Shown: piece by piece, positions 52,594-61,260 of the stretch
How the letters are laid out: each line of letters begins with the position of its first letter
How positions within the stretch are numbered: the first letter of the stretch is position 1
Source: Nocardia altamirensis NBRC 108246
GTDB lineage: Bacteria; Actinomycetota; Actinomycetes; Mycobacteriales; Mycobacteriaceae
DNA: 64,000 bases
Reading direction: 5' to 3'
Assembly: GCF_001612685.1 (NCBI RefSeq)
Contig: NZ_BDAY01000029.1
Location: 1 to 64,000 of the forward strand
Notes under the pieces: generated by a model
Databases searched by the model: none
What the model saw: the letters and a program-made list of their open reading frames with translations, nothing else
What the model was told of the DNA's origin: nothing
Position numbers and translations under genes: made by a program

Positions 52594-52619
52594 ACATTAC
52601 CCCAAACTAGGGGTAATGT
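52594..52619. promoter_or_regulatory. Palindromic operator C with embedded -10 element
   Basis: Perfect 10-bp inverted repeat ACATTACCCC-N6-GGGGTAATGT, same length and ends as the cores of sites A and B. It lies 7 bases upstream of ATG 52586. On the minus strand TAATGT ends 7 bases before the ATG, giving a leaderless promoter overlapped by the operator. Confidence 0.82.
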
Positions 52620-53239
52620 TGGTAACGATTTGATTGCTGGACGCTCGGCCTTCGGATCGCCCGGAGTGCGGCAAGGCTCGGCGGTCGATGTGTCCCAGCC
52701 GCGGGCTCGACGCTGCTTCTCGTGACCGTCGGGCGTGATCGCACTTGCCTCGGCGACGAAAGTCGTGCCCGGGTTGCCGGTTCTTCTGAGGTATGTGAAC
52801 TCTAATTACATTGCGGCAGGGGGTAGTTCGTCAATCTCGTTCTGATCGGAATGAGCGCTCTACTCGTCGGCGTTTGCATGCGCAGCCACTGCGCACCGCC
52901 TGCGCACCGTGCTTGGCCTGGCCTGCTGTCCAATCCATCCTGGGGTGCGGTTCAGAGGAATGGCTGCCAGTCGTCGGGTTGCCGCAGTGGTGCTGCTCGA
53001 TCAGCAGGGAGCCGCCTCTGCGGCAGGAATTGCGTCGGGCTGATCGATGCAGGGGGGCGTGCGGGAGTGCGAGTCTGCGTTGCCGATGACTCAATCGCGC
53101 GAGGTGTCGATGTGGCGTCGAATGAAGTTGTCGTGTTCAGCCGTGTCGGCGCGGTCTCCCCATCGAGTTCTCGTCGGCGGCCTCGTCCTGCGGCACGTTG
53201 CCGGTTGGGTGGGCGCCGAGGGTGGATAATCGCCAGGCC
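52620..53239. other. Gap with a degenerate half operator
   Basis: About 620 bases without a convincing gene. ATTACATTGC near 52805-52814 resembles one arm of the palindromes, but its second arm is poor. Frames here are Arg/Ser-rich. It marks the boundary between the palindrome-controlled block and the following GNAT gene. Confidence 0.35.
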
Positions 53240-53758
53240 ATGCCAGACCATGTCGCTCTACACCCGCTGAAGCCCGTCGATCGGGTGACGATTTCGGCGT
53301 GGTTCGACACCCAGGAAGCAGCGGACTGGATCGGGAGTTGGCGCCCGGGTGATTGCGGGAAGGTTATGCCGGAGGGTGCCGGGCACTGCATGGAATGGGT
53401 GGGCCGCAACGGATGCGGTGAATGCGTGGTCTATATCGCCGCTGCCAGCATCGCGCACCCGTCGGCCGAATTCATCGTCGGTGGTCTCGACGCCGACAGC
53501 TACACGCGCGATGTGGTTGTCATCAAATACCTAGTGCCACAGTCACATCAGGGCAACGGATACGCGAGTAGCGCCTTGCGCACAGTGGTCGGCCTTCTCG
53601 ATTTCCCCGGCACCGACCTGTATTGCCACGTCGACTCCCGTAACTGGGCAAGCCAGGCCGTCGCAGTCGGCGCAGGATTCGCCTTCGTCGGCCTCACCAA
53701 ATTTCAGGCGAGGATTTATCACCCGAAGTACATGTGGCACTACCGTTTACGACATTGA
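53240..53758 (+). CDS. GNAT acetyltransferase
   Basis: ATG 53240 gives 172 residues. HPLKPVDRVTISAWFDTQEA is followed by a region with five cysteines or near-cysteine positions (GDCGKVMPEGAGHCMEW, NGCGECVVYI). The acetyl-CoA core is VVVIKYLVPQSHQGNGYASS, then VGLLDFPGTDLYCHVDSRNW, AVAVGAGFAFVG and a C-terminal aromatic segment. SHQGNGYASS is the Q/RxxGxG/A loop. Substrate unknown. It stands alone on the plus strand. Confidence 0.75.
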   Translation: MPDHVALHPLKPVDRVTISAWFDTQEAADWIGSWRPGDCGKVMPEGAGHCMEWVGRNGCGECVVYIAAASIAHPSAEFIVGGLDADSYTRDVVVIKYLVPQSHQGNGYASSALRTVVGLLDFPGTDLYCHVDSRNWASQAVAVGAGFAFVGLTKFQARIYHPKYMWHYRLRH

Positions 53759-53900
53759 CTCTGCCGTAGTGCAGTGATCGGTGGGTTCAACGATTACTCC
53801 GGCGGGCTCAGCACTGCGAGATCATGTTCCCGCATGACGGGTGAAGGTTCGGGCGATAGGGTCGAGATGATCGTTGGGGTGGAACCGGGGAGGAAAAACA

Positions 53901-54305
53901 TTGGCCGATCAGCTCTGGCAAGTGCACGCACGCGCTGCGTTGGAAGCGGCGATCGACGGCGATTACGTGGAGGGCTCATTGCAGATGGCCCAGCTGCTCG
54001 ACGCTGACGAGTCCGGAACCGCGGTGATCCAGGCCGCGCTGCTGTGGATGGACACGCTGTTGGCGATGACACCGCTGCCTTCGATCCCATGGCGCCCCCC
54101 GCCGGCGTCGCCGGATATGTCGGCTGGACAGATATGGGCGCTGCGGTTGTTGACCGCACGAGCGAACGACGACAGTGAGGCGGGCGAGAAGCTGTTCGCC
54201 GAGGCGGCGTCGGCGGACTTCGACCATCTGATTGAGTGCCTGATGTCGCTTCTGTCGCTGGTCGGCATGCAGCTAGGTGGCCGCAGGGGCACAGCCGGGC
54301 AATGA
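53901..54305 (+). CDS. Hypothetical helical protein, 134 residues
   Basis: TTG 53901 with GGGGAGG about 6 bases upstream is the best start; TTG 53874 is possible. The protein is almost wholly helical: ADQLWQVHARAALEAAIDGD, YVEGSLQMAQLLDADESGTA, AALLWMDTLLAMTP, AGQIWALRLLTARANDDSEA and HLIECLMSLLSLVGMQ. It resembles small TPR- or HEPN-like helical proteins, without a recognisable motif. Function unknown. Confidence 0.6.
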   Translation: MADQLWQVHARAALEAAIDGDYVEGSLQMAQLLDADESGTAVIQAALLWMDTLLAMTPLPSIPWRPPPASPDMSAGQIWALRLLTARANDDSEAGEKLFAEAASADFDHLIECLMSLLSLVGMQLGGRRGTAGQ

Positions 54306-54452
54306 TGCCGCGGCCCCGATTGAGAGCAGCCTGACTGCGAAGTTCCTCGCCCTGGCCTGGCGCTCTTGTCGGTCATGAGGTGATCGCAACCGCTGGTGAC
54401 GGAGTCGATGCGAATCGGTTCAGTGACGCTGGCAAGCAAGGGTTCGGCGGAG

Positions 54453-55700
54453 CTAACCGCTGGCGTCGGTGGGCTCGGTGAAGTAGGTTTCCCACGCGCG
54501 GTGGGCGTCCAAGCTGCGGAGCAGCGGGGCGACGAGGGCCTTGACCACCGTGCGGGGCTCGGCGGTGAGGTCGAGCAGCGTGGCCTCGGTGGCCCGCTGG
54601 TAGGAGTCGGCGGTGTAGACCGCACCATCGTGCCCGAAACGCCGGGCACAGAGGGTGAACGAACGAGTGCCGCGCAAGCCGGTCACGACCAGCCCGATGC
54701 GCCAGGTGCCACTGAACCCGAACCGTTGGGAGACCAGAGCGGCCAGACGTATCAACAGCAAGGTGTCCCCGAGGATCAAGGTCTCGAACACCACCTCGAT
54801 GTCGGGCGGTTTCGGGTTCACGTGGGGGAACGTCTGGATTTCGACGGCACGCTCGGAGGCCAGCAGCAGCGACCCATTCTCCCGGAACGCGATCTCGGCG
54901 GCGCGGTTCTCGCCGACCTCGAACCGTGTGCCGTCGTGCATACCAGTAGTGATAGCAACGGCGTTGGCGCGGCGGCCGAAACTACCGGTCTCGGCCAGGG
55001 TTGGCGCGTATGCACGGTGCTCGGGCAGTGCGGCGTCCTGAACGAGGGATAGAACGGTGCTCTGCCAGTCGCCCGATTCGGTGAGCGGGACGAGCAGATC
55101 GTCAGGTGCGCCGAGCGGCTCGGCGAGGATCGCCAGAATCGAGGTGCCGCCGCGCGGGCCGAGTTCCTCGATGGCGCGGTGGGTTTCGGCGAGGATGTCG
55201 GTGCGCCCGGTCAGTCGGCGTTCGTGCAGCCGCAGCACCTCTTCCTGGGACAGGATGCGGTTCTCCTTGTCCCCGCGACCGTAGTAGCGGCCATCGACCA
55301 TGTGCGGCGCGCGTGGGGACCGGGGGATTCGGACGACGAGGTAGCCGTGCCCGGGTGTACCGGTGGCGGCGATGCGGGTGGTGCTGATGCGGAGCGGCTC
55401 GTGCACGACGGTGACGGCGATACTTTCGATGCGTTCGGGCAAGCCGGCCAACTCGATCGGCCACAGGCTCAGTGTCGCCCCGTCGGCACCTTCGTCGACT
55501 CCGATGACGATCGTGCCGCCGTCGAGCGCGAATGAGGCGATATCAGCCGCGATCTTCTTGTTGGCTGACTTGCCCGGATCGACCGTCCGCTTGAGATCGA
55601 GGTAGTGCGTCTCCTCGAGCAGCCCATGGTCCAGGGCGGTACGCAGATCGTGCTCGGTGCGGGGATCCCACAGCGGACCGGTAGTCGTCGTCACGGGCAA
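54453..55700 (-). CDS. AlbA_2/Schlafen-like protein
   Basis: A 415-residue protein from TTG 55700 or GTG 55694. Residues 25-160 match the AlbA_2 (Schlafen-like) fold: EETHYLDLKRTV, NKKIAADIASFALDGGTIVI and GVDEG, ending in PHMVDGRYYGRGDKENRILS, the usual finish of that domain. The rest (LLVPLTESGDWQSTVLSLVQ, FRENGSLLLASERAVEIQTF, LIRLAALVSQRFGFSGTWRI) is alpha/beta and unassigned. AlbA_2 proteins bind nucleic acid or nucleotides and several take part in phage defence. A role here is not established. It lies about 1.9 kb beyond the PARP unit. Confidence 0.75.
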   Translation of the reverse strand: MPVTTTTGPLWDPRTEHDLRTALDHGLLEETHYLDLKRTVDPGKSANKKIAADIASFALDGGTIVIGVDEGADGATLSLWPIELAGLPERIESIAVTVVHEPLRISTTRIAATGTPGHGYLVVRIPRSPRAPHMVDGRYYGRGDKENRILSQEEVLRLHERRLTGRTDILAETHRAIEELGPRGGTSILAILAEPLGAPDDLLVPLTESGDWQSTVLSLVQDAALPEHRAYAPTLAETGSFGRRANAVAITTGMHDGTRFEVGENRAAEIAFRENGSLLLASERAVEIQTFPHVNPKPPDIEVVFETLILGDTLLLIRLAALVSQRFGFSGTWRIGLVVTGLRGTRSFTLCARRFGHDGAVYTADSYQRATEATLLDLTAEPRTVVKALVAPLLRSLDAHRAWETYFTEPTDASG

Positions 55701-55807
55701 GCAGCGTAGCCGCGGACACCGACACGACCACAGCGGATTTCACGCACCGCACCGGCGGGACCACGATCGTTCTCACTTGTATAGGCATCTCCGCGCGCGG
55801 TTGAGGC

Positions 55808-56386
55808 CTACTGGCGGGTCTTGCGCGCGGCGAACTCTGCCGCGCCCAACGGTGGAACTTCACGACACAGAAATGGACCGAGGACAGGGTCTCCGTGATC
55901 GGATTCGGGCCAGCCCGTCGCTTCGAACTCGGAATACAGTGCTAGGTCACCGGATTCGTGGACGCGTACCCGGTCGCCAGCCCATGCGATGGCGAACACT
56001 ACGACCCCGCAGGGGCAGCCCACGCAGAATCCGAAATCGGCGACGCGGCTTTCGAGCAAACAGTCAGCGTCGGCAAGATGGTGGCCATGGAGGAAGTTTA
56101 TGCACGTCTTGACGGTGAGTAGCGTGAAATGGCCTGTGCCGTAGGCGTAGCCAATGGACTGCTTGATCTCGTGCGGGCTGGCACCTCGGGTGTGCTGGCG
56201 CTCGAATATTCCCAGATCCTCGCCATGGACGAGGCCGCCGCGTACGAGCGGCTGTCTCGGCGCTGGGCTGACTGCTCGGGTCTCGGTGTCTCCGAGGGGC
56301 AGACAAACGCGGGAACGTCCCGATAGAGCGGCGGCCGAGGCGGGGTTGTGCTGAGCGAGCGTTGGGCTCGGATGCTGACCATGCAA
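55808..56386 (-). CDS. Hypothetical protein with Cys-rich centre
   Basis: There is no ATG or GTG in the frame near the expected start; TTG 56386 would give 192 residues and is uncertain. Supported segments are GRSRVCLPLGDTETRAVSPA, LGIFERQHTRGASPHEIKQS, GTGHFTLLTVKTCINFLHGH, VADFGFCVGCPCGVVVFAIA and ESGDLALYSEFEATGWPESD. The C-terminal block with FCVGCPCG looks conserved and may bind metal. No family is recognised. It is divergent from the 56419 gene. Confidence 0.5.
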   Translation of the reverse strand: MHGQHPSPTLAQHNPASAAALSGRSRVCLPLGDTETRAVSPAPRQPLVRGGLVHGEDLGIFERQHTRGASPHEIKQSIGYAYGTGHFTLLTVKTCINFLHGHHLADADCLLESRVADFGFCVGCPCGVVVFAIAWAGDRVRVHESGDLALYSEFEATGWPESDHGDPVLGPFLCREVPPLGAAEFAARKTRQ

Positions 56387-56418
56387 TTCCGTGACGTCGC
56401 AGATCTGGTCCGTGTCGG

Positions 56419-57117
56419 TTGCCGGTAGACGAGACTGTGGCCGTGGAAATCCTTCAGGTCCCCAGAGGTGCCGTGCCGTGGATCGCACCGACGGGATTGG
56501 TGGCGGGACAAGCCTTGCGGCAGCTCGACCGTCCATTGCTGGCGTGGCGCACGGAGCAGCGGTTCGATCCGGCGCAGTGTTACGACGACAATCCCGCCGG
56601 TTCATTGACCACCCCGGAGCGTGAGGTCCGCGCACTCGGTGCCCGGGCCGAGTGGCGGATGGAGAGGATCTGGCTGCCGGATGGCGAGGAGTCCGAGCAG
56701 GATCGCGAGGCATATGAATCGGGGTGCCGCGAGATCTGCGGCAGATTCCTACATCCGCAGTGCCTCGACGCCTACGCCGAGCTCGCCTACTCGTTGGCCG
56801 GCGACCCCGAGGACAACCCAGGCCAGGCATCGTCGGACGAAGAGCGTGAGGCGATCACGCACGGACTGGAATGGGCCGCAGCTGGAGTGTGCGTTCTTCA
56901 GCAGAGCCTCCCGTGGCCATTCACCGAGTGTCTGCCTTACGGTGAGATCGACAATCGGCCCGCGCACCGGGTGTTGTTCGCCTACGCCGCCTTGTTGTAC
57001 CGGCTGCACCCTCGTAAGGCGATGGCCTGGTTCCGTGCCTTGGTCTATCTGTCCCCGTTGGACAACCTGGGGGCTCGCCTGTATTTCGCGGCTCCGAAGA
57101 CCTCGGTGGGCAACTGA
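56419..57117 (+). CDS. Hypothetical helical-repeat protein coupled to a GNAT
   Basis: A 232-residue protein, TTG start at 56419 (a downstream GTG at 56440 is possible). The C-terminal half is helical: FLHPQCLDAYAELAYSLAGD, GLEWAAAGVCVLQQSLPWPF, HRVLFAYAALLYRLHPRKAM and AWFRALVYLSPLDNLGARLY. The last part resembles TPR segments ending in a D-N-L-G-x-R turn. Its stop overlaps the start of the GNAT gene (TGATG, 57115-57119). Function unknown; the GNAT coupling suggests joint action. Confidence 0.65.
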   Translation: MPVDETVAVEILQVPRGAVPWIAPTGLVAGQALRQLDRPLLAWRTEQRFDPAQCYDDNPAGSLTTPEREVRALGARAEWRMERIWLPDGEESEQDREAYESGCREICGRFLHPQCLDAYAELAYSLAGDPEDNPGQASSDEEREAITHGLEWAAAGVCVLQQSLPWPFTECLPYGEIDNRPAHRVLFAYAALLYRLHPRKAMAWFRALVYLSPLDNLGARLYFAAPKTSVGN

Positions 57118-57737
57118 TGTGGGCGCTGAAGCGGCCCGGTGCGGGCGATGGGCCGCGTTTGCGTTCGCTGCGCTTGCAGGCGCTACGCACTGACGGGTCG
57201 GCGTTTCTCGAAACCCTCGACGAGGCGGCGGCGTTGAACGCCACGGCTTGGGAAGCACGGGTTACCCGCTACACCCGTCGAGGGCACCAGGTCCTGGTGG
57301 TCGCCGAGGAGCCTGGCAACCTGACATGGGTGGGAATGGCCGGCGCCTTCTTGGACTCTGAACGCGACAGTGACGAGTTCGATCTACCGGACCCGCCTGT
57401 GGGTCCTGGCGATCGCTGGGCAATGGTTTGGGGTACCTACGTTGTCTCGCAGTTCCGCGGCCAAGGTGTAGCCGATGGCTTGTGCGCCGCGTTGTACACG
57501 TGGGCGTGCGAGGAAGCCGGCGTCGACTGGCTCGGGCTGCATGTCCGCGACTCCAACGTTGCAGCTATCGCGCTCTACCGCCGTCACGGGTTCGGCGTGG
57601 TCGCACGCAACCATCATCCGGAGCTGGGCGTGACCTCACTTGTCATGGTCCGAGCAGTCAACTCGGCACGGCGGATCAGCCCCAAGGCAATGCGATCGTC
57701 GAGGCAACCGCTCCCTGACGAACACTTTCTGCACTGA
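57117..57737 (+). CDS. GNAT acetyltransferase
   Basis: A 206-residue protein from ATG 57117. The core reads RLRSLRLQALRTDGSAFLET, then VLVVAEEPGNLTWVGMAGAF, MVWGTYVVSQFRGQGVADGL (acetyl-CoA loop QFRGQGVA, about 117-124), LYTWACEEAGVDWLGLHVRD and NVAAIALYRRHGFGVVARN. All four GNAT motifs are visible. The N-terminal LRSLRLQAL...AF start is that of small-molecule acetyltransferases. Substrate unknown. Translationally coupled to the 56419 gene. Confidence 0.87.
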   Translation: MWALKRPGAGDGPRLRSLRLQALRTDGSAFLETLDEAAALNATAWEARVTRYTRRGHQVLVVAEEPGNLTWVGMAGAFLDSERDSDEFDLPDPPVGPGDRWAMVWGTYVVSQFRGQGVADGLCAALYTWACEEAGVDWLGLHVRDSNVAAIALYRRHGFGVVARNHHPELGVTSLVMVRAVNSARRISPKAMRSSRQPLPDEHFLH

Positions 57738-57854
57738 AATACCCGGTCTCGGCCTGCGTTCGAGCGCCGGCGAGTCGCCATCGCCCGGCGTGGCGAATCG
57801 GGGCACAACTAACCGCGTTGCCGGATCTGCCTCTCGCGGCGCAGGATCACTGAG

Positions 57855-58250
57855 GTGATCACCATTTTCGAGCGTGCGCCGACGGTGGAGGAGTATCTGC
57901 TGCTTCGTAGGTCGGTGGGCTGGAGGGTGCCGGAGGCCGGAACCTGCGAAGCGCCACTTGCGCGCAGCCTGTTCAGCGTAGTTGCCCACGAGGCCGACAA
58001 CGGCGTCGTCGCCATGGTCAGGCTCGTCGGTGACGGTTTGTATGCGCTGGTCGCGGATGCGGTCGTCATCCCCGATTTCCAGGGGAGGGGACTGGGCAGA
58101 CGTCTTGTCGCCCGAGTTGTCGATTGGGCCGAGCGGCAAGGCATCCAGCATATCGCTGTGGCAGCAGATAACACGGTGGCCGAGTTCTATCTCCGCGGCG
58201 CGTTCGAGGACTGTGGCACCCGCTATCTGCGGCTGCGCGCGCCGAAGTAG
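57855..58250 (+). CDS. Small GNAT acetyltransferase
   Basis: A 131-residue protein from GTG 57855. The compact GNAT is nearly complete: VEEYLLLRRSVGWRVPEAGT, VAMVRLVGDGLYALVADAVV, IPDFQGRGLGRRLVARVVDW (acetyl-CoA loop FQGRGLGRRL) and NTVAEFYLRGAFEDCG. The length is at the short end for the family, and the core resembles YhbS/AAC-type small acetyltransferases. It is followed 4 bases later by the SGNH hydrolase gene, so the two probably form an operon. Confidence 0.85.
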   Translation: MITIFERAPTVEEYLLLRRSVGWRVPEAGTCEAPLARSLFSVVAHEADNGVVAMVRLVGDGLYALVADAVVIPDFQGRGLGRRLVARVVDWAERQGIQHIAVAADNTVAEFYLRGAFEDCGTRYLRLRAPK

Positions 58251-58254
58251 GCCG

Positions 58255-59055
58255 ATGATGACGAGGTGTGAGACCGAGGAGCGGAGCGACCAAGTGGGAT
58301 CCGATAACGCTGGGGGACAGCAATTTTGGATCGGATGGTGGGGCACCTCGCACCTGGAACATCTAGAAGCCCACAATCCGGTATTGACGAGCCCCGCCGA
58401 TCTGCCGGACGTCGGTGAGCGGGTGGTTGTGACCGAACGGCGGCAGCGCGGGTTCGTCCATGGGCTGCTCACACAGTGGCAAGTCCGGTGGCCACGGATG
58501 CAGATCTGTTCGAGCAATTTCGGCCAAGGCGGGGCCACCTCGGCGGATGTTCTGAACAGCGTTCGCCGTACCGCTCTACGGCGCGAATGGGACCTCGCGC
58601 TGCTGGAGGTCGGCGTCAACGACGTATGGGGCCGATTCCAGGGCCGACCCGAGGCGGTCGCCATCGACGACTTCGAACGCAACTACCAGCACGCGTTGGC
58701 TGCACTGGCCGCGCATGCCCGCCAAGTTGTGGCCATCGAGGTGCCGCCGATCGGATGGTTGGGTGGCATCGACGCCGCCGCGGTGAACACTGAGCTGGCG
58801 GCCTACAACGCTCGAGCGCGGCGGGCGGCCGCAGCGGCGGGAGCCGTATTCGTGGCGTTGTGGGAGCCCTTTATCTGCACCGCCCGTGAATTCGGCTGGG
58901 TGCCGCAAGCTCTTGGGCCGCAACCTGAATCATGCTCTTTGTGGCTCGCGGACGGGGTACACCTGTCCAACCTCGGCGATGCGCTGGTCGGTGTCGAGGT
59001 GGATCGTGCGCTGGGCGCCGACGTGGGCTGGTCGGTGTTCACTCCACGGACCTAG
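58255..59055 (+). CDS. SGNH/GDSL-type hydrolase
   Basis: The 266-residue protein starts at ATG 58255 or 58258. Block I reads WIGWWGTSHLEHLEAHNPVL, where GTS replaces GDS but keeps the nucleophile Ser. Block III is LLEVGVNDVWGRFQ (G-x-N-D). Block V is WLADGVHLSNLGDALV (D-x-x-H). NFGQGGATSADVLNS is block II. It is probably an esterase or deacetylase acting on a glycan or small molecule. A decayed copy of its N-terminal part lies near 61135, after a glycosyltransferase, hinting at an old duplication. Confidence 0.8.
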   Translation: MMTRCETEERSDQVGSDNAGGQQFWIGWWGTSHLEHLEAHNPVLTSPADLPDVGERVVVTERRQRGFVHGLLTQWQVRWPRMQICSSNFGQGGATSADVLNSVRRTALRREWDLALLEVGVNDVWGRFQGRPEAVAIDDFERNYQHALAALAAHARQVVAIEVPPIGWLGGIDAAAVNTELAAYNARARRAAAAAGAVFVALWEPFICTAREFGWVPQALGPQPESCSLWLADGVHLSNLGDALVGVEVDRALGADVGWSVFTPRT

Positions 59056-59276
59056 AGCCATCGGATGAAGAATTCTTGCCGGGTGATGGGGTGAGAGGTG
59101 CGCCGCCGAGTAAGGCCACGGCCATCGTGGAACCTGAAACACCGCTCTGGCCAAACGAATATAGACTAGGAGTGCCCTCGACAGCCTGGCGATTCCCGTG
59201 AAGTGTGCGGCGGCGTCGAGCGTGCGCGAGCGGCCTAGCAACCGCTACCAGATGCGCTGACGGGCCGCATCGGGAC

Positions 59277-60017
59277 TCACGTTGTGCTGGGTCTTGTCCC
59301 CGCGTGAACGATCGGGTCCGCCGCGCCGATGAACCGGCCGTCGCGCAGATCACCGCCGATGGGCACCACGGCGGCCGCGACGCGCAGCGCCGGGTCGAGG
59401 TTGGCCCAGATCCGCTTGTGCAGCTCTTGCCACACCGTATCGATTTCCACCGCCCACGGTTGCCCGCTGGTTGACACCACCGAGGTGTCCCCGGCATAGG
59501 TCGTCATCGCGTGAGACTGCCCCGGCTCAAAATGACCGGTATGAAACATGTTGTGCTGCGCCATATTCGGCCATCGTGGGTGCGCCACCGCGCCGCACAG
59601 GATCACATCCACCATCTCGTTACCGGCCACGGTCGCGATTGCGGTGATGCGGGGCGTCAATATCGGCGGATCCGGTTCGTACGCCAACTTGCTCAGTGCC
59701 TCCCACGCGGTGACCTCTTGGCCGAGATCGGCCGTGACCTCGCTCACCTGGGTTCCGTTGCCGACGACGATCCGGTCGGTGAGCGCGACGATCGCGGTGT
59801 AGTGCCGCAGCGGATCCGACTGGGCCGATGCGATATCGCTGACAGCAAGTGTGTCCGCGTCGACAAGGATTCGCCGATCCCGCGACTCCGCACTGCGCCC
59901 GGTCAGCCAGTACGCGGCGAATCCGATCCCCTGCACATCGCGTCCGAGCGCGATGCCGCGACCCGGATACCGATACCTCGCAATGAACGGATCGAATCCC
60001 AGTGCCTCTGAAGTCAT
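59277..60017 (-). CDS. IMP cyclohydrolase (PurO)-like protein
   Basis: ATG 60017 gives 246 residues; ATG 60062 is an upstream alternative. RYRYPGRGIALGRDVQGIGF, then AAYWLTGRSAESRDRRILVD and DRIVVGNGTQVSEVTADL follow the pattern of the archaeal-type IMP cyclohydrolase family (PF07826): a GRG/ALG start, AYWxxGRSxxSRNR, and GNGxQ. In archaea PurO closes the purine ring to IMP. Bacterial relatives are of uncertain role, since PurH normally does this step. It may act on a purine-like secondary substrate. Alone on the minus strand. Confidence 0.65.
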   Translation of the reverse strand: MTSEALGFDPFIARYRYPGRGIALGRDVQGIGFAAYWLTGRSAESRDRRILVDADTLAVSDIASAQSDPLRHYTAIVALTDRIVVGNGTQVSEVTADLGQEVTAWEALSKLAYEPDPPILTPRITAIATVAGNEMVDVILCGAVAHPRWPNMAQHNMFHTGHFEPGQSHAMTTYAGDTSVVSTSGQPWAVEIDTVWQELHKRIWANLDPALRVAAAVVPIGGDLRDGRFIGAADPIVHAGTRPSTT

Positions 60018-60247
60018 GCCGTGAAAGTCTATGCCCCCACGATGCCGTACCGCCGGGAACATGCAGGACTACCAGCGGCGGCAGGCGGATTGAACGCTAT
60101 TCGAGCACCTGCCTTCGACGGGCATCTCTGATCAGTCAACCCGCGGGGCCTTGACGGCCTTGAGCTGCGGGCTCACGCCCTTCCTCGGGGGGCCCGTTGT
60201 CTGTCGGCCTGGCGTGGCGCAGTCGTGGCAGTGATAGCTTCGCGGGC

Positions 60248-61114
60248 ATGCCCAGCCGTGATGACAAGTCCGTCGGCCTCGTCCTGGTCACCTACAACAG
60301 CGCAGAAGATCTGCCGCCGTTTCTGGAGTCGTTGCCCACGGCGGTCGAACCGCTGACCCTTGACGTGGTCGGTGTGGACAACTGCTCGGCCGATGACAGC
60401 GCCGACATCGTCGAACGGTTCGGTGCCCGCACGATCCGCCGCGATAGCAATATCGGCTTGGGACCGGCGTTCAACGAGGGTGCTGCGACGCTGGACACCG
60501 AATGGCTGCTGCTGGCGAACCCGGACACCCACCTGAGTGCCGGATCAATTGCGGCCCTTGTGGAGACCGCGAGAACCGATGAGAAGATCGGCATGATCGG
60601 ACCGCGGATCGCGCGGCTGGATGGCTCGCCGTATCCGACCGGTCGCCGGTTTCCATCCATCGGCATCGGGATCGCGCACGCACTGCTCGGCCCGTTCTGG
60701 AAGACCAATCCCGCCACGCGCGCCTACTTCGGTTCGGCGGTGAGCGAGGTCAGCGATGTCGACTGGGTTTCGGGCTGCTGCATGCTGCTGCGCCGTGAAG
60801 CCTTCGACGCCGTCGGAGGCTTCGATCCCCGCTATTTCCTGTACTTCGAGGAAACCAAGATGGCGTTGGATATGCATCGCGCCGGCTGGAAGGTAGTGCT
60901 GGATCCGCGTGTGGAGATCCGCCACCGCGAGGGCGGCAGCATGCGCTCAGCTCCGTTCCGGAAAGTGCGCAACCACCACCGCAACGCGCTGCGCTTCTAC
61001 ATCGACTACAACCGTGGCCGACCGTGGATCCTGCTGACCCCGCTGGTAGCGGCCGGGCTTGCAGCGCGGGGCGCGATATCCGCACTGCGGACCGCACTGG
61101 TTCACCGAATCTGA
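60248..61114 (+). CDS. Family 2 glycosyltransferase (rhamnosyltransferase-like)
   Basis: ATG 60248 gives 288 residues. SVGLVLVTYNSAEDLPPFLE is the GT2 N-terminus; VVGVDNCSADDSADIVERFG and WLLLANPDTHLSAGSIAALV carry the nucleotide-sugar binding residues (the N-P-D replaces D-x-D). VDWVSGCCMLLRREAFDAVG, then FDPRYFLYFEETKMALDMHR and HREGGSMRS match WbbL-like rhamnosyltransferases. The C-terminus has a hydrophobic stretch (WILLTPLVAAGLAARGAISA) that may contact the membrane. It probably acts in cell-surface glycan synthesis. Confidence 0.85.
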   Translation: MPSRDDKSVGLVLVTYNSAEDLPPFLESLPTAVEPLTLDVVGVDNCSADDSADIVERFGARTIRRDSNIGLGPAFNEGAATLDTEWLLLANPDTHLSAGSIAALVETARTDEKIGMIGPRIARLDGSPYPTGRRFPSIGIGIAHALLGPFWKTNPATRAYFGSAVSEVSDVDWVSGCCMLLRREAFDAVGGFDPRYFLYFEETKMALDMHRAGWKVVLDPRVEIRHREGGSMRSAPFRKVRNHHRNALRFYIDYNRGRPWILLTPLVAAGLAARGAISALRTALVHRI

Positions 61115-61134
61115 CCGCTGGCTCGCCGAGTTGC

Positions 61135-61260
61135 CCGGACACGTCGAACGTCGAGCATCTACGGACGCACAACCCGGTTTTGACGCTCCGGCCGAGCTGC
61201 CATGTCTCGGCGAACCGTGGTGATAACCGAACGGCGGCACCGGAGTTCGCGCCTCGCACA
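61135..61260 (+). pseudogene. Decayed partial copy of the SGNH hydrolase gene
   Basis: TSNVEHLRTHNPVLT parallels TSHLEHLEAHNPVLT of the hydrolase at 58255. After a frameshift, VVITERRHR parallels VVVTERRQR. The DNA is clearly related over about 110 bases, including ACCGAACGGCGGCA. There is no start, and the frame is broken. It is a remnant of a duplication of the 5' part of that gene, now placed after the glycosyltransferase. Confidence 0.7.

Noticed and set aside
52801..52830. Possible fourth palindrome (ATTACATTGC...)
   Set aside because: Only one arm resembles the operators; the second arm does not pair, and no gene starts next to it.
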